64,000 nucleotides of DNA. Origin: Ferrimonas balearica (lineage in GTDB: Bacteria; Pseudomonadota; Gammaproteobacteria; Enterobacterales; Shewanellaceae). Position 1 is the first letter of the stretch. Every line of letters begins with the position of its first letter. This document shows positions 1 through 8,156 of this stretch, in pieces. A model generated the notes under the pieces. The model did not search any database and was not told the DNA's origin. It was given only the letters and a program-made list of their open reading frames with translations. The stretch covers positions 496,001 through 560,000 of the forward strand of contig NZ_JAHVHW010000004.1 in the NCBI RefSeq assembly GCF_019802055.1, written 5' to 3'. A program made the translations under genes and the position numbers.

Positions 1-786
1 GCCGCACTGGCGCTGATTGAGCCCACCTTCGGCGTTTCTCTCGCCGCCCTGGGCAGTGGCGTTGCCACCGGAGCGCTCGCCCTGTTGGCCGTTGAGCAAA
101 CGGCCCGTCACCCGTTAAAGCTGGCCGCCCTGATGGGGCTGATGGCAATCAGCCAACTACTGGGAGCCAGCATCGGTGGTGTGGTGGTTGCCGTAAACTG
201 GCACAGTGCACTGGTGATCCCACTCATTTTGGCCACCCTGCTGCTCTGGCTAAGCCGCAACCTCTCCCCCTCCCCCAAAGCCAGGGGCTCTGACCGGATC
301 GCCTGGCTTGGTATGCTCTGGCCGATATTGGCGCTGTTGGCCTTTTGGCAGTTGCCGGAGCTGGAAGTACTGCCCCCCGAAACGCTCGAAAACCCCGCAC
401 TTCAGATGGCGCTTTCAGAGCCTCATACCTGGGTGATGGCGCCGCTGATGCTGATGATGGTCGCCTTGTGGTGGCGCGCCAGTCGTCCCTGGCCTTTTGT
501 GGTGCTTGCTGGTCTGGTGGTGATTGCCACCCTCTATTTCAGCAATCAAGCGCCCACGCCCCTGTTTGAGCCTTCTGCGCTGCTGGTGGTTCTGCTGAGT
601 GGCAGCGGGATGTGGATTGGCGTGCTGCTGAAGTCGCTCAGCTTGAGTCACCTTCCCAAACGCCACAGCGCATTCTGGCTGGTGGGCCTCCTGATGCTAC
701 CCAAACTGGCGTTGCTGCTCTGGGCCCTGGCGCTGTCACCGGACCTGCCTTGGCAGGGAATTGTGGGGGTGCTTTCACTGGGCTAA
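1..786 (+). CDS. Multi-pass inner-membrane protein, C-terminal part (possible MFS-type transporter)
   Basis: The reading frame is open from the first base, so the start lies outside the window. About 260 residues are visible, with roughly seven or eight hydrophobic helices separated by short polar loops, and no soluble domain. A Gly-rich helix followed by a basic loop (Ser-Arg-Asn-Leu-Ser-Pro-Ser-Pro-Lys) resembles the inter-helix organisation of MFS transporters, but no diagnostic motif is complete. It converges on btuB and ends just before a strong terminator. Substrate is unknown. A TTG at 85 could be read as a start, but codon pattern and hydrophobicity continue upstream, so I treat the gene as truncated by the window edge. 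Confidence 0.7.
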   Translation, partial: AALALIEPTFGVSLAALGSGVATGALALLAVEQTARHPLKLAALMGLMAISQLLGASIGGVVVAVNWHSALVIPLILATLLLWLSRNLSPSPKARGSDRIAWLGMLWPILALLAFWQLPELEVLPPETLENPALQMALSEPHTWVMAPLMLMMVALWWRASRPWPFVVLAGLVVIATLYFSNQAPTPLFEPSALLVVLLSGSGMWIGVLLKSLSLSHLPKRHSAFWLVGLLMLPKLALLLWALALSPDLPWQGIVGVLSLG

Positions 787-847
787 TGGGCCCGTTTGGG
801 AATGACCTGGCTGCGCGCTAAAACAGAGAAACGCAGACAATAAACAA

Positions 848-870
848 GGGCGCCGCTGGGCGCCCTTTTT
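848..870 (+). terminator. Rho-independent terminator between the membrane protein and btuB
   Basis: A GC-rich hairpin (GGGCGCC, loop GCT, GGGCGCC) is followed by a run of T on the plus strand. It lies between two convergent genes. The T-run makes it best for the rightward gene; the A-run on the other side is weak, so it may serve btuB less well. Confidence 0.8.
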
Positions 871-882
871 CTGTTGTCACGG

Positions 883-2775
883 TTACAGACGGTACTGGAC
901 CTGACCGTAAACGCTGCGCTCCTGTCCGGGGTAGCTGCCACCGGAGAAGGTGTCGGCGATGGTCAGGTAGTCTTCGTCCAACAGGTTCTCCACCCGCAGG
1001 CGCACCACCAGAGCCTCGGTCAGTTGGTAGCTGGCCGCCAGGTTCACCAGGAAGTAGGGATCCAGTTTGACGGTGTTGGCAGAATCCCCCCAGCGGCTGC
1101 CACGGTAAAGCAGGTTGGCGCTGAGGTTGAGCGCCTCCCAGTCGGTGTTCAGGTTCCACTTGGCGTTATGGCGGGCGCTGGCCACCAGCTCATTGCCGGT
1201 GGTGCGGTCCTCACTGTCGCGCCAGCCGTAGCTGAGCTCATGACGCACCGGGCCGGTATCAAAGGCCGCTTCCGCCTCAATCCCGTCGATCACCGCTTCA
1301 CCGATGTTCACCGGACGGTAGCTGGCGATGTCGAACTGGATCAGGTCCTTGGCGTCCTGACGGTACCAGCCCAGGCGCCAGTCGATGCGGGAGACCGCCC
1401 CCTCCAGTGCCAGCTCATAAAGCTCGGCGGTTTCCGGTTTCAGTTCCGGGTTGCCGGAGCCGGGGAAGTAGAGGTCGTAGAAGCTGGGAGCACGGAAGGC
1501 GGTACCTACACTGGCCACCAGCGCCACTGACTGGGTTGCCGCAACCCGCCCTCCCACCTGCCAGGTGTTGTGACGGCCATACTGCTCGTTGTCGTCGGTA
1601 CGCACGGAGGCTTCAAACTGACTGCCCCCCTCCTCAACTCGCAGCAGTGCATAAGCACCGGTGTTATCGCGGCTCAGGGTGCCATCCGCAAAGGGCGCCG
1701 CCTGTCCGGTGTTCCAGTCCAGGAAGGTGGAGTCGCCACGAAGCTGTTCATCGCGCCAGTCCACACCGGCCCCGATGCTGATGGCATCGGTCAGCACCAC
1801 CCGATTCACCCAGGCCAGGTTGTACTGACGCAGGTGGGAGTAGTCCGGTGAGTTCTGGTAGCTCAGAGTATCGACAAAGTCGTAGCTCTCGCTGTCGCTG
1901 TACTGGGCCTGCAGCTGGCTCAGCCAGCGTTCGCCCTGATAGCGGGCCTCAAACTGATAATCGATGTTGTCGAAGCGATTCTCTTTGCGCTCACGCACAT
2001 CCGGCATGCCCCAGTCCGGGTTGCCCAGGCTGGAGTTGTCGTACTGGCTCTCATTCTGGTACCAGCGGGCGGCACCATAGAGACTCAAGCGCTCGGTCAG
2101 GGCGCGATCATAGGAGAGCAGTGCGCTCTTGCCGGTAAAGCCATGCTTGTCGCCATCATTGACGCCGGGGACCGGGTGGACGTTGTAGCCCTCCTGGTCT
2201 TCGTAGGCCAGCACCGCCTTCAGGGTGCCGCCCGCCAACTGGCTTTGATGGCGAACGCTGGCTTCCAGCTGCTCAAAGCTGCCCGCACCGGCGGAGAGCG
2301 TGGTGCCGTCAGTTCCGCTGCGGGTGATGATATTGATGACCCCACCAACCGCATCAGAGCCGTACACCGACGCCCGGGCGCCTCGGATAAACTCGATGCG
2401 CTCAATCTGCGCCACCGGGAAGTTGTTGATGTTCAGCGGGCCGATGGCACCGGTGGTGGTACGCATGCCATCGATCAGTACGAGGCTCTGGGAACTGGTC
2501 GCCCCCCGCACGGTAACGGTGGCGCTCTGGCCCCGGCCGCCATACTGGTTCACATCAACATTGGGCAGGATGCGCAGCAGGTCAGTCAGGCTTTTGGCCT
2601 GAATGGCGTCGATGGTGGCCCGATCGATCACGGTCACCGGCGCCAGCACCGAGTCGGAGGGTTGCGCCAGACGATCGCCGGTCACCACCAGAGTTTCATC
2701 CACTTCGGTGGCGTGCGCAGAAAAGAGAAACGGGGCCGCAGCAAACAGCGCCGCGGATACAACGGAGTAGTTCAT
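883..2775 (-). CDS. btuB: TonB-dependent vitamin B12 outer-membrane receptor BtuB
   Basis: The 630-residue protein should import cobalamin across the outer membrane using TonB energy. Residues 1-22 form a signal peptide, a TonB-box-like DETLVVTGD stretch follows at about 26, then a plug domain with the conserved IERIEFIRGARASVYGSDAVGGVINI block, and a long beta-barrel with a C-terminal TonB-receptor block (VENLLDEDY). The last residue is Leu rather than the usual aromatic. The ATG at 2775 has an AGGA ribosome site about six bases upstream. A cobalamin riboswitch lies directly upstream and two B12-related genes lie further upstream, which supports B12 rather than an iron siderophore as the ligand. 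Family assignment is secure; substrate is inferred from riboswitch and similarity. Confidence 0.93.
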   Translation of the reverse strand: MNYSVVSAALFAAAPFLFSAHATEVDETLVVTGDRLAQPSDSVLAPVTVIDRATIDAIQAKSLTDLLRILPNVDVNQYGGRGQSATVTVRGATSSQSLVLIDGMRTTTGAIGPLNINNFPVAQIERIEFIRGARASVYGSDAVGGVINIITRSGTDGTTLSAGAGSFEQLEASVRHQSQLAGGTLKAVLAYEDQEGYNVHPVPGVNDGDKHGFTGKSALLSYDRALTERLSLYGAARWYQNESQYDNSSLGNPDWGMPDVRERKENRFDNIDYQFEARYQGERWLSQLQAQYSDSESYDFVDTLSYQNSPDYSHLRQYNLAWVNRVVLTDAISIGAGVDWRDEQLRGDSTFLDWNTGQAAPFADGTLSRDNTGAYALLRVEEGGSQFEASVRTDDNEQYGRHNTWQVGGRVAATQSVALVASVGTAFRAPSFYDLYFPGSGNPELKPETAELYELALEGAVSRIDWRLGWYRQDAKDLIQFDIASYRPVNIGEAVIDGIEAEAAFDTGPVRHELSYGWRDSEDRTTGNELVASARHNAKWNLNTDWEALNLSANLLYRGSRWGDSANTVKLDPYFLVNLAASYQLTEALVVRLRVENLLDEDYLTIADTFSGGSYPGQERSVYGQVQYRL

Positions 2776-2790
2776 TTTGAAGTCCTAGTT

Positions 2791-2892
2791 CGCGTAGGGT
2801 TACGCGGACCGGGGGAGATCGGGCTTAAGGCCTTGGCCTATTACCGTTGCGCGCCAGCTCCGGATTCTCACCGGATTCATCCCTAGGTCCGC
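2791..2892 (-). promoter_or_regulatory. Cobalamin (B12) riboswitch in the btuB leader
   Basis: Read on the minus strand, the leader contains the conserved cobalamin-aptamer segments: a GGGATGAATCCGGTGAGAA-type block, a GCGCAACGGTAA block, and a degenerate B12-box-like run ending in GGTCCGC. A closing helix pairs GCGGACC (2886-2892 complement) with GGTCCGC (2804-2810 complement). Immediately downstream, CGCGTA/TACGCG (2791-2806) can form a hairpin that shares three bases with the closing helix, giving mutually exclusive folds just before the btuB ribosome site. Known riboswitches of this class repress btuB when adenosyl- or methylcobalamin is abundant. Confidence 0.88.
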
Positions 2893-2932
2893 AGGCTTTC
2901 CATATCCCCGCCCTAAATGAGCGGGGTGCCCT

Positions 2933-3475
2933 TCAGTAGCTTTTGCTCTCGAAGGGGATCTCCTCCTGCCCAAGGTGCTGTTTCAGTCGCACCGTCAGAC
3001 AGAAGAAATAGTTGGTCAGCAGGTTGGCAAGGCGCAGCAGGCGGTCATGAACCACCAGCCCGGCCTCTTCACATCGCACCAGCTGACGAATGCTTTTTTT
3101 GGCCCCGCTTCGACACAGATGAAGCGCCATCACCGCCGGCGAACCGGTGGGCAGCACAAAGCCGCTGACGGCGCCGAAGTCGTTGTGGTGATCGTAACGG
3201 GCTTTGAGCCAGTCCAGGTCGGCCTCCTCCACCGCCAAACGGCCACGTACCGAGCCATTGAGGTGGTAGACCAGCGCCTGAACCCGGTGCAGCTCCGGTT
3301 TGAGTTCCGCCAGCAGCGCAGGCTCCGACGCCAGCTCCTGCTCCAACAGGGACAGGGCATAGCCCACGGAGGAGCAGAGCTCGTCGGTCTGCACCTCAAA
3401 GTCGGTGCTGGGGCCGGTTTCAAAGATAAAGGGGTAGCACAGCTCCCGTTTATCGCTGCTCAACCGGCGTGGCAT
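2933..3475 (-). CDS. PduO/EutT-like ATP:cob(I)alamin adenosyltransferase family protein
   Basis: The 180-residue protein resembles the PduO-type adenosyltransferases, which convert cob(I)alamin to adenosylcobalamin in the cytoplasm. Visible matches are the N-terminal 'TDELCSSVGYALSLLE' helix and the C-terminal 'FVLPTGSPAVMALHLCRS' block, which corresponds to the FVLPGG...ALHLAR motif of the family. The usual Gly-rich N-terminal ATP loop (TGD.G.T) is shortened to FETGPSTDF, so activity is less certain. The ATG at 3475 overlaps the TGA of the upstream membrane gene by one base (TGATG), implying translational coupling. An in-frame extension upstream runs through that gene and is rejected. It could be a non-catalytic homolog used in B12 handling. 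Confidence 0.75.
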   Translation of the reverse strand: MPRRLSSDKRELCYPFIFETGPSTDFEVQTDELCSSVGYALSLLEQELASEPALLAELKPELHRVQALVYHLNGSVRGRLAVEEADLDWLKARYDHHNDFGAVSGFVLPTGSPAVMALHLCRSGAKKSIRQLVRCEEAGLVVHDRLLRLANLLTNYFFCLTVRLKQHLGQEEIPFESKSY

Positions 3476-3984
3476 CAGCGCTGAGCCAGAGCCGGAATAC
3501 GGCGGCTCAGCAGGGCATAGCCGCCAAACAGCAGGGCACTGAACAGCCAGGTGCTGGCCAGGTCGTTCTGCAGGAACGGCAGACCCATGATCCAGCACTG
3601 CACCAGCCCTTCCCAGGTGTGGGGATAGAAGTTGGTGACGGCCCACATGCCGGTGTTGGTCACAAAGAAGAACTGCAGGCTGCTGGCTACGCCCGCCAGA
3701 GCGACGGTGCCGACACTGCGCTTATGACGCAGCAACATGCCGATGCCAGCGGTGATCGCCATGGACAGATACACAAACAGCATGGTTTCGTGCAGGCCGA
3801 TCAGCAGATCGCCGAGCAGCATCGCCACCAGCGGCACAATCAGCGCCATGCGTTTGCTGTCGAACATGGCGCCCGCAAACAGACCCATGGCTGCAACCGG
3901 CGTGAAATTAAAGGGATGGGGAAGCACCCGATACAGGGCACACAATGCGATCATGGCCAGTACGGCGATGAGCTTGGTTTTCAT
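3475..3984 (-). CDS. DUF6580-type membrane protein, putative B12-linked transport component
   Basis: The 169-residue protein has about five hydrophobic helices and the PHPFNFTPVAAMGLFAGA segment typical of the DUF6580 putative transport family. It is the first gene of a leftward set with the adenosyltransferase-like gene (one-base overlap) and btuB. That context suggests it moves a corrinoid or precursor across the inner membrane, possibly like an ECF S-component, but this is inference. The ATG at 3984 is preceded by GGAG at an ideal spacing; the TTG four codons earlier contains that ribosome site and is not the start. Confidence 0.7.
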   Translation of the reverse strand: MKTKLIAVLAMIALCALYRVLPHPFNFTPVAAMGLFAGAMFDSKRMALIVPLVAMLLGDLLIGLHETMLFVYLSMAITAGIGMLLRHKRSVGTVALAGVASSLQFFFVTNTGMWAVTNFYPHTWEGLVQCWIMGLPFLQNDLASTWLFSALLFGGYALLSRRIPALAQR

Positions 3985-4135
3985 CTTTCTCTCCAAGGGG
4001 CGGTGACACTGGGGTACACTCCAAGGCGCTTAGGATAGCCCGTGCCGCCCTTAACTTCCAGAGTTAGACGGCTAGAAATCTATAGGGCTATTCAGTGAAT
4101 TATCTGGTTAAGGGCTTGACCCATAAGGAACTGCA

Positions 4136-4477
4136 ATGCCGCACCTGGTTCTGGAATACAACGAATACCTGCTAAATGACGATGCGCTGCCGGGGGTGCT
4201 TGAGCAGCTGCACAACAGCGCTCTGGCCAGTGGTGAATTCAGTGGCGGTAACATCAAGGTTCGGGCTGTGCCGGTTCGTTACGCTCTGGTTGGCGGTGAG
4301 TCCGCTCCCTTTGCTCATCTGACCGTGGCGATTCTGCCCGGCCGCGACGACACCACCAAGAACGCCCTGGCGGAGCGTCTGCTCACCACCCTTCATAATG
4401 CACTGCCTCCGGTGGCCGCCGCCTCCGTCGAAGTGCGCGAGCTGAATCATTACCGAAAATGGGCATCCGCTGACTGA
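4136..4477 (+). CDS. 5-carboxymethyl-2-hydroxymuconate delta-isomerase-like protein (tautomerase superfamily)
   Basis: The 113-residue protein begins MPHLVLEYN, giving the exposed N-terminal Pro that is the catalytic base in CHMI/HpaF and other tautomerases. Length (CHMI is about 126 residues) and the internal GG-ES-PFAHLTVAILPGR block fit the CHMI family. CHMI isomerises an intermediate of homoprotocatechuate degradation, but no other hpa gene is seen nearby, so the real substrate is uncertain. The start has an AAGGA ribosome site eight bases upstream. It stands alone, about 85 bases ahead of yceH. Confidence 0.82.
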   Translation: MPHLVLEYNEYLLNDDALPGVLEQLHNSALASGEFSGGNIKVRAVPVRYALVGGESAPFAHLTVAILPGRDDTTKNALAERLLTTLHNALPPVAAASVEVRELNHYRKWASAD

Positions 4478-4562
4478 CTGCGCAAAACCTAGGCGCCCCG
4501 GGCTTGCCCGGGGCCGGGGCTGAGGCAATACTGGCTGCAATGCTGTCTCAAGGAGTCCCGCC

Positions 4563-5189
4563 ATGGAGATGAATCTCAGCCTCAACGAAGCCCGGGTGAT
4601 TGGTTGCCTACTGGAAAAGGAAACCACCACGCCGGATCTCTACCCCCTCACCCTCAACGCCCTCAAAGGCGCCTGCAATCAGAAAAGCAACCGCGAGCCG
4701 GTTCTCTCCCTCTCTGACAAAGAGGTGCTCGACACTCTGGAAGAGCTCAAAGCCAAACGTCTGATCAATGAAGATGGCGGTGCCCGGGCCAGTAAATACA
4801 AACACCGTTTCTGCAATACCGCCTTTGGCGGCCTGCAACTCTCCGAGCAGGAGCGCGGCCTGGTGTGCGTACTGCTGCTGCGCGGCCCACAAACCCCGGG
4901 AGAGCTGCGCTCCCGTACCGGGCGCCTGTGTGAATTTGCGGACGTGAAAGCCACCGAAGCGGTGCTGCAGAAGATGGCGGAGAAGGGCCTTGTGGTGCAA
5001 CTGCCTCGGGAAGCGGGTCGTCGCGAAAGCCGTTACGCCCATCTGTTCAGCGGCGAAGTGGCAACCGTGACCACCGCCGATATGGTGGCGGACGACAAAG
5101 CCAGAATCGAAGCGCTGGAACACCAGATCAAAGTGCTGACACTGGAGAACGAGCGGCTGCGGGCCGAATTGGCCCGCGCTCAGAGTTGA
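4563..5189 (+). CDS. yceH: YceH family protein (UPF0502/DUF480)
   Basis: The 208-residue protein matches the YceH family from the N-terminal [16 protein letters not shown] through NQKSNREPV to the [25 protein letters not shown]-terminal coiled coil. The family folds as two winged-helix domains, suggesting a DNA- or protein-binding role, but its function is not firmly established. The ATG at 4563 follows AGGAG at eight bases. It appears monocistronic. Confidence 0.9.
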   Translation: MEMNLSLNEARVIGCLLEKETTTPDLYPLTLNALKGACNQKSNREPVLSLSDKEVLDTLEELKAKRLINEDGGARASKYKHRFCNTAFGGLQLSEQERGLVCVLLLRGPQTPGELRSRTGRLCEFADVKATEAVLQKMAEKGLVVQLPREAGRRESRYAHLFSGEVATVTTADMVADDKARIEALEHQIKVLTLENERLRAELARAQS

Positions 5190-5195
5190 CCCACT

Positions 5196-5423
5196 TCAGT
5201 GGGCTAAAACCAGGTGGCGGTGTCCATGAGGACGCTGCCGCCCATAAGCCCGGTTGGTGCGTCGATTGACGCGCTTCCGGGTTGGCAAACGATACGCTAT
5301 CAACACCAAGCCCTGTCCTAACCCCGCCAAAGCAAAGGTTAACCAGGGCACCTTCAGCCACATCGCCAAAGGCAGGCTGGCTACCATCAGCCCCTGCCCC
5401 AAACGATACCCTACCCGAGACAT
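5196..5423 (-). CDS. Small hypothetical membrane protein
   Basis: A 75-codon frame encodes two hydrophobic segments (about residues 8-25 and 27-45) followed by a basic, Arg/His-rich tail. A GGGAG sequence lies six bases before the ATG. It fills the interval between yceH and the MATE gene, converging on yceH. No family is recognised. Base composition is like its neighbours, so coding status rests only on the ribosome site, hydrophobic pattern and position. The rest of 5424-5608 shows no gene. Confidence 0.4.
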   Translation of the reverse strand: MSRVGYRLGQGLMVASLPLAMWLKVPWLTFALAGLGQGLVLIAYRLPTRKRVNRRTNRAYGRQRPHGHRHLVLAH

Positions 5424-5608
5424 GAGACACTCCCGGCCGTCGCCTGTGACGCCAACCTATCGAGACTGGTTCACCGTACGCAAATTGCCATCTGTGCCGG
5501 TAAGCGGATGTGTCTGCCTGCGCCGTGGGTAAACGGTGAATTCCCGTTAAGGTCCGCAAAGTTGGCGACCTTATTCCTTTGGGACCAAAGGGGGGCTGAC
5601 ACGCCCGG

Positions 5609-6940
5609 TTACGCTTTGGCGAAGCGCCGCCACTCACGCCACAGCAGGGTGCCCGCCACCAGCGTCAGCGCGATGTTGGAGATCGGCAGCGCCAGCCAGA
5701 CCCCATCCAGCCCCAGCCAGTGAGGCAGCAGCAACAGGAAGGGCAGCTGAATCCCCATATTGGCCAGGCTGATGCCGGTGGCTTTGCCACTGGCTCCGAA
5801 AGACTGGAAGATCACCCCGACGCAGAAGATAAAGCCATCCAGGTAGAGGGCGAGCAGATGAAGCTTAAGCCCGTGCTCAGTGGCGGCAATCAGATGGGTG
5901 TCCACATTGTTGAAGATGTGGATCACCGGCGTGGAGAAGGCGTTGAGCAAGCCCAGCGCGACCACTCCGCTGCCAACCGCCACCAGCAACATGCGCCGGA
6001 TGTAGCGCTTCATCAACGCATACTCCCCCGCCCCGTAGTGGAAACTGATCAAGGGCTGAGTCCCGGTGGCCACCCCCTCCGCAAACAGCAGGTAAACCGC
6101 CAACAGGTAGCTGACAATGGCGTAGGCCCCCACCACAGTGGCATCGCCATAGTGCAGGAACAGGGCGTTATGCAGACCGATAACCACGCTGTAGTAGCCA
6201 TACATCAGCAGGCTGGAGAAGCCGATGGCGCAGCTGCGCCAGGCGTCGTAGGGGCGCAGTTTCAGATCGGCCAGGGTCAGGCGGGTCTGCGCCCTGGCGG
6301 AGAAAAAGTGGGCAATGCCGAGTATGGTCACCAGCAGCTGCGCCAGTGAGGTGGCCAGTGCGGCCCCGGTCAGCCCCCAGTCCAGCTCGACGATAAACAC
6401 CCAGTCCAGCAGGATGTTGGTCACCGCCCCCACCACAATCAACTGGGTGGCGCGGCTCGGGGCCTCGTCATTACGCAGCATAAAGGGCAGCGCCATACTG
6501 CCCAGCGCCACCGGCGCGGCCACCAGCAACACCTGCAGGTAATCCCTGGCCAGGGCGAGCACCTCCCCTTCGGCGTTTTGCAGCGCCAGCGCCGGTTCAT
6601 TCAGCAGCCACAACAGCGCGGTGGCGCCAAACGCCATCAGCACCATCAGCACCAGGCCATTGCCCAGCTGAGCCCGCGCCCGTGCCAGCTTGCCTTCGCC
6701 GCGAGAAAGGGTACTCAGTGCCCCGGCACCCACGCCCACCATCATGCCCAGACCATACAGCACGCCGGCGATGGGCCAGGCGACATTAATTGCCGCCAGA
6801 CCATCCGCGCCGATATGGCGGCCGATGAAGATCCCATCCACCACCTGGTAGAGGCCGCTGACCAACATGGCCGCCACCGTTGGCAGCACGTAGCGCCAGA
6901 ACTGACGGTTCACCGCCTGACGACTCAACGACACTGACAT
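5609..6940 (-). CDS. MATE family multidrug/Na+ efflux transporter
   Basis: The 443-residue protein has about twelve membrane helices. The N-terminal YQVVDGIFIGRHIGADGLAAINVAWP block and GVGAGALSTLSRGEGK segment are typical of the MATE/MatE superfamily, which extrudes cationic drugs by Na+ or H+ antiport. The ATG at 6940 has GAGG five bases upstream and is preferred over the GTG two codons earlier. The gene lies downstream of a MarR-type regulator in the same direction, and each has the same kind of palindrome just upstream of its start, so drug-induced derepression is likely. Substrate is unknown. Confidence 0.88.
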   Translation of the reverse strand: MSVSLSRQAVNRQFWRYVLPTVAAMLVSGLYQVVDGIFIGRHIGADGLAAINVAWPIAGVLYGLGMMVGVGAGALSTLSRGEGKLARARAQLGNGLVLMVLMAFGATALLWLLNEPALALQNAEGEVLALARDYLQVLLVAAPVALGSMALPFMLRNDEAPSRATQLIVVGAVTNILLDWVFIVELDWGLTGAALATSLAQLLVTILGIAHFFSARAQTRLTLADLKLRPYDAWRSCAIGFSSLLMYGYYSVVIGLHNALFLHYGDATVVGAYAIVSYLLAVYLLFAEGVATGTQPLISFHYGAGEYALMKRYIRRMLLVAVGSGVVALGLLNAFSTPVIHIFNNVDTHLIAATEHGLKLHLLALYLDGFIFCVGVIFQSFGASGKATGISLANMGIQLPFLLLLPHWLGLDGVWLALPISNIALTLVAGTLLWREWRRFAKA

Positions 6941-6955
6941 CCGCACCTCATTTAA

Positions 6956-6968
6956 TTAGAAAAGCTAA
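6956..6968. promoter_or_regulatory. Putative MarR operator upstream of the MATE gene
   Basis: TTAG-AAAAG-CTAA is a dyad with a 5-base centre, ending 15 bases before the MATE ATG. The same TTAG-N5-CTAA dyad occurs at the matching place before the adjacent marR-like gene. Binding by that regulator is inference. Confidence 0.5.
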
Positions 6969-7020
6969 CTATTGGCTTAAAGGAGCCCATTACCCGATAA
7001 AACTCATTACCCGAAAACGC

Positions 7021-7431
7021 TCAGTCCCGCTCCACCATCCGAGCCAACAGGTTGGCCAGAGCGCGCTGCTCCTGATCGTCAAGCCGCCCCAATCGTTCAT
7101 CGAGCAGTTGACGGTAGAGGTCGCGATCCTGAGCCAGCATGGTCTGGCCCGCTTCGGTCAACTGCAGCAGCACGGCGCGGGCATCCGCGTCACAGCGTTT
7201 CCGGCTCACCAGCCCCTTGCGCTCCAGCCGTTGGCACATGGTGCTGGCGCTGGGCTTGGCCACCCGCATCATCTCCGCCAGATCAGAGAGGCGCAGGCAG
7301 GCTGCCTCCTCCAGTGTCTGGAGGTAGTCGTACTCGGTGTAACTGAGGCTCAGGCCACTGGGATCCCCCACCTCACGCCAGCGGCGGGTGATGTAGCGCT
7401 CCAGGGCCATCAAAGATTGATCGATACGCAT
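7021..7431 (-). CDS. MarR family transcriptional regulator
   Basis: The 136-residue protein is a winged-helix MarR homolog: recognition region LRLSDLAEMMRVAKPSASTMCQRLERKGLVSR (about 46-78) followed by the wing with RCDADARAVLLQLTEAGQ, where DxRA is the family signature. It lies 80 bases upstream of the MATE gene on the same strand, so it probably represses itself and the pump. Paired TTAG-N5-CTAA palindromes before both genes support this. Ligand is unknown. Confidence 0.88.
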   Translation of the reverse strand: MRIDQSLMALERYITRRWREVGDPSGLSLSYTEYDYLQTLEEAACLRLSDLAEMMRVAKPSASTMCQRLERKGLVSRKRCDADARAVLLQLTEAGQTMLAQDRDLYRQLLDERLGRLDDQEQRALANLLARMVERD

Positions 7432-7445
7432 GGGAGGGAATTTTA

Positions 7446-7458
7446 TTAGCCTTACTAA
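7446..7458. promoter_or_regulatory. Putative MarR operator upstream of marR-like gene
   Basis: TTAG-CCTTA-CTAA lies 14 bases before the regulator's ATG, the same arrangement as the site before the MATE gene. A further CTAA follows directly, so the dyad may be extended. Confidence 0.5.
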
Positions 7459-7472
7459 CTAAATGCCAGCCT

Positions 7473-8072
7473 CTACCAGTCCAGCCCCTGCTGGGCTTTG
7501 ATGCCCGCGTCAAAAGCGTGCTTAACCGGCGCGATCTCTGAAACCGTATCCGCCAGTTCCACCAGACGGCGGTGACAGTTGCGCCCGGTGATCACCACAT
7601 GCTGATGCGGCGGGCGCTTCTGGATCGCCTCTACCACGACATCCACCTCCAGGTAGTGCAGGCTCAGCATGTAGGTCAGCTCATCCAACAGCACCAGATC
7701 GATGGCGGGGTTTGCCAGATCCTTCGCTACCTCTGCCCATACGGCTTCCGCGGCGCGGGTGTCCCCTTCCCGGTCCTGGGTGTCCCAGGTAAAGCCGGTT
7801 TTCATCACGTGAAAAGGCACGCCCAGGCGCTCCAGCACATTGCGCTCACCGCAGGGCCACTCCCCCTTGATAAACTGGGCCACGGCGCAGTGAAGGCCAT
7901 GACCCACCGCACGCAGTACGGTGCCGAACCCGGCCGTCGATTTGCCTTTGCCATTGCCGGTAAGCACCAGCACAATGCCGCGCTCTGTCCGGGCCTCCGC
8001 GACCTTGGCATCCACGGCCGCTTTCAGGCGCTGCTGACGAGCCTTATGTTTTTCGCTGTCCCTTTCGCTCAT
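7473..8072 (-). CDS. cobO: Corrinoid adenosyltransferase CobO/BtuR
   Basis: The 199-residue protein transfers adenosyl from ATP to cob(I)yrinic acid a,c-diamide or cobinamide/cobalamin in the cytoplasm. It has the P-loop GNGKGKST at residues 39-46, the FIKGEWPCGE segment and the Walker B-like DLVLLDELTYML, all characteristic of CobO/CobA/BtuR, and normal length. It stands alone between marR and fetB (divergent). With the PduO-like protein 4 kb away and btuB, it suggests corrinoid salvage; no de novo cob operon is visible here. Confidence 0.93.
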   Translation of the reverse strand: MSERDSEKHKARQQRLKAAVDAKVAEARTERGIVLVLTGNGKGKSTAGFGTVLRAVGHGLHCAVAQFIKGEWPCGERNVLERLGVPFHVMKTGFTWDTQDREGDTRAAEAVWAEVAKDLANPAIDLVLLDELTYMLSLHYLEVDVVVEAIQKRPPHQHVVITGRNCHRRLVELADTVSEIAPVKHAFDAGIKAQQGLDW

Positions 8073-8156
8073 GACAGACTCCTTGCTGATCCCACTGAAA
8101 CTTCTTGACCGGGTTCGATATACTGGGGCCTATCCCATTTCTCGTCCAGGCTTCCG

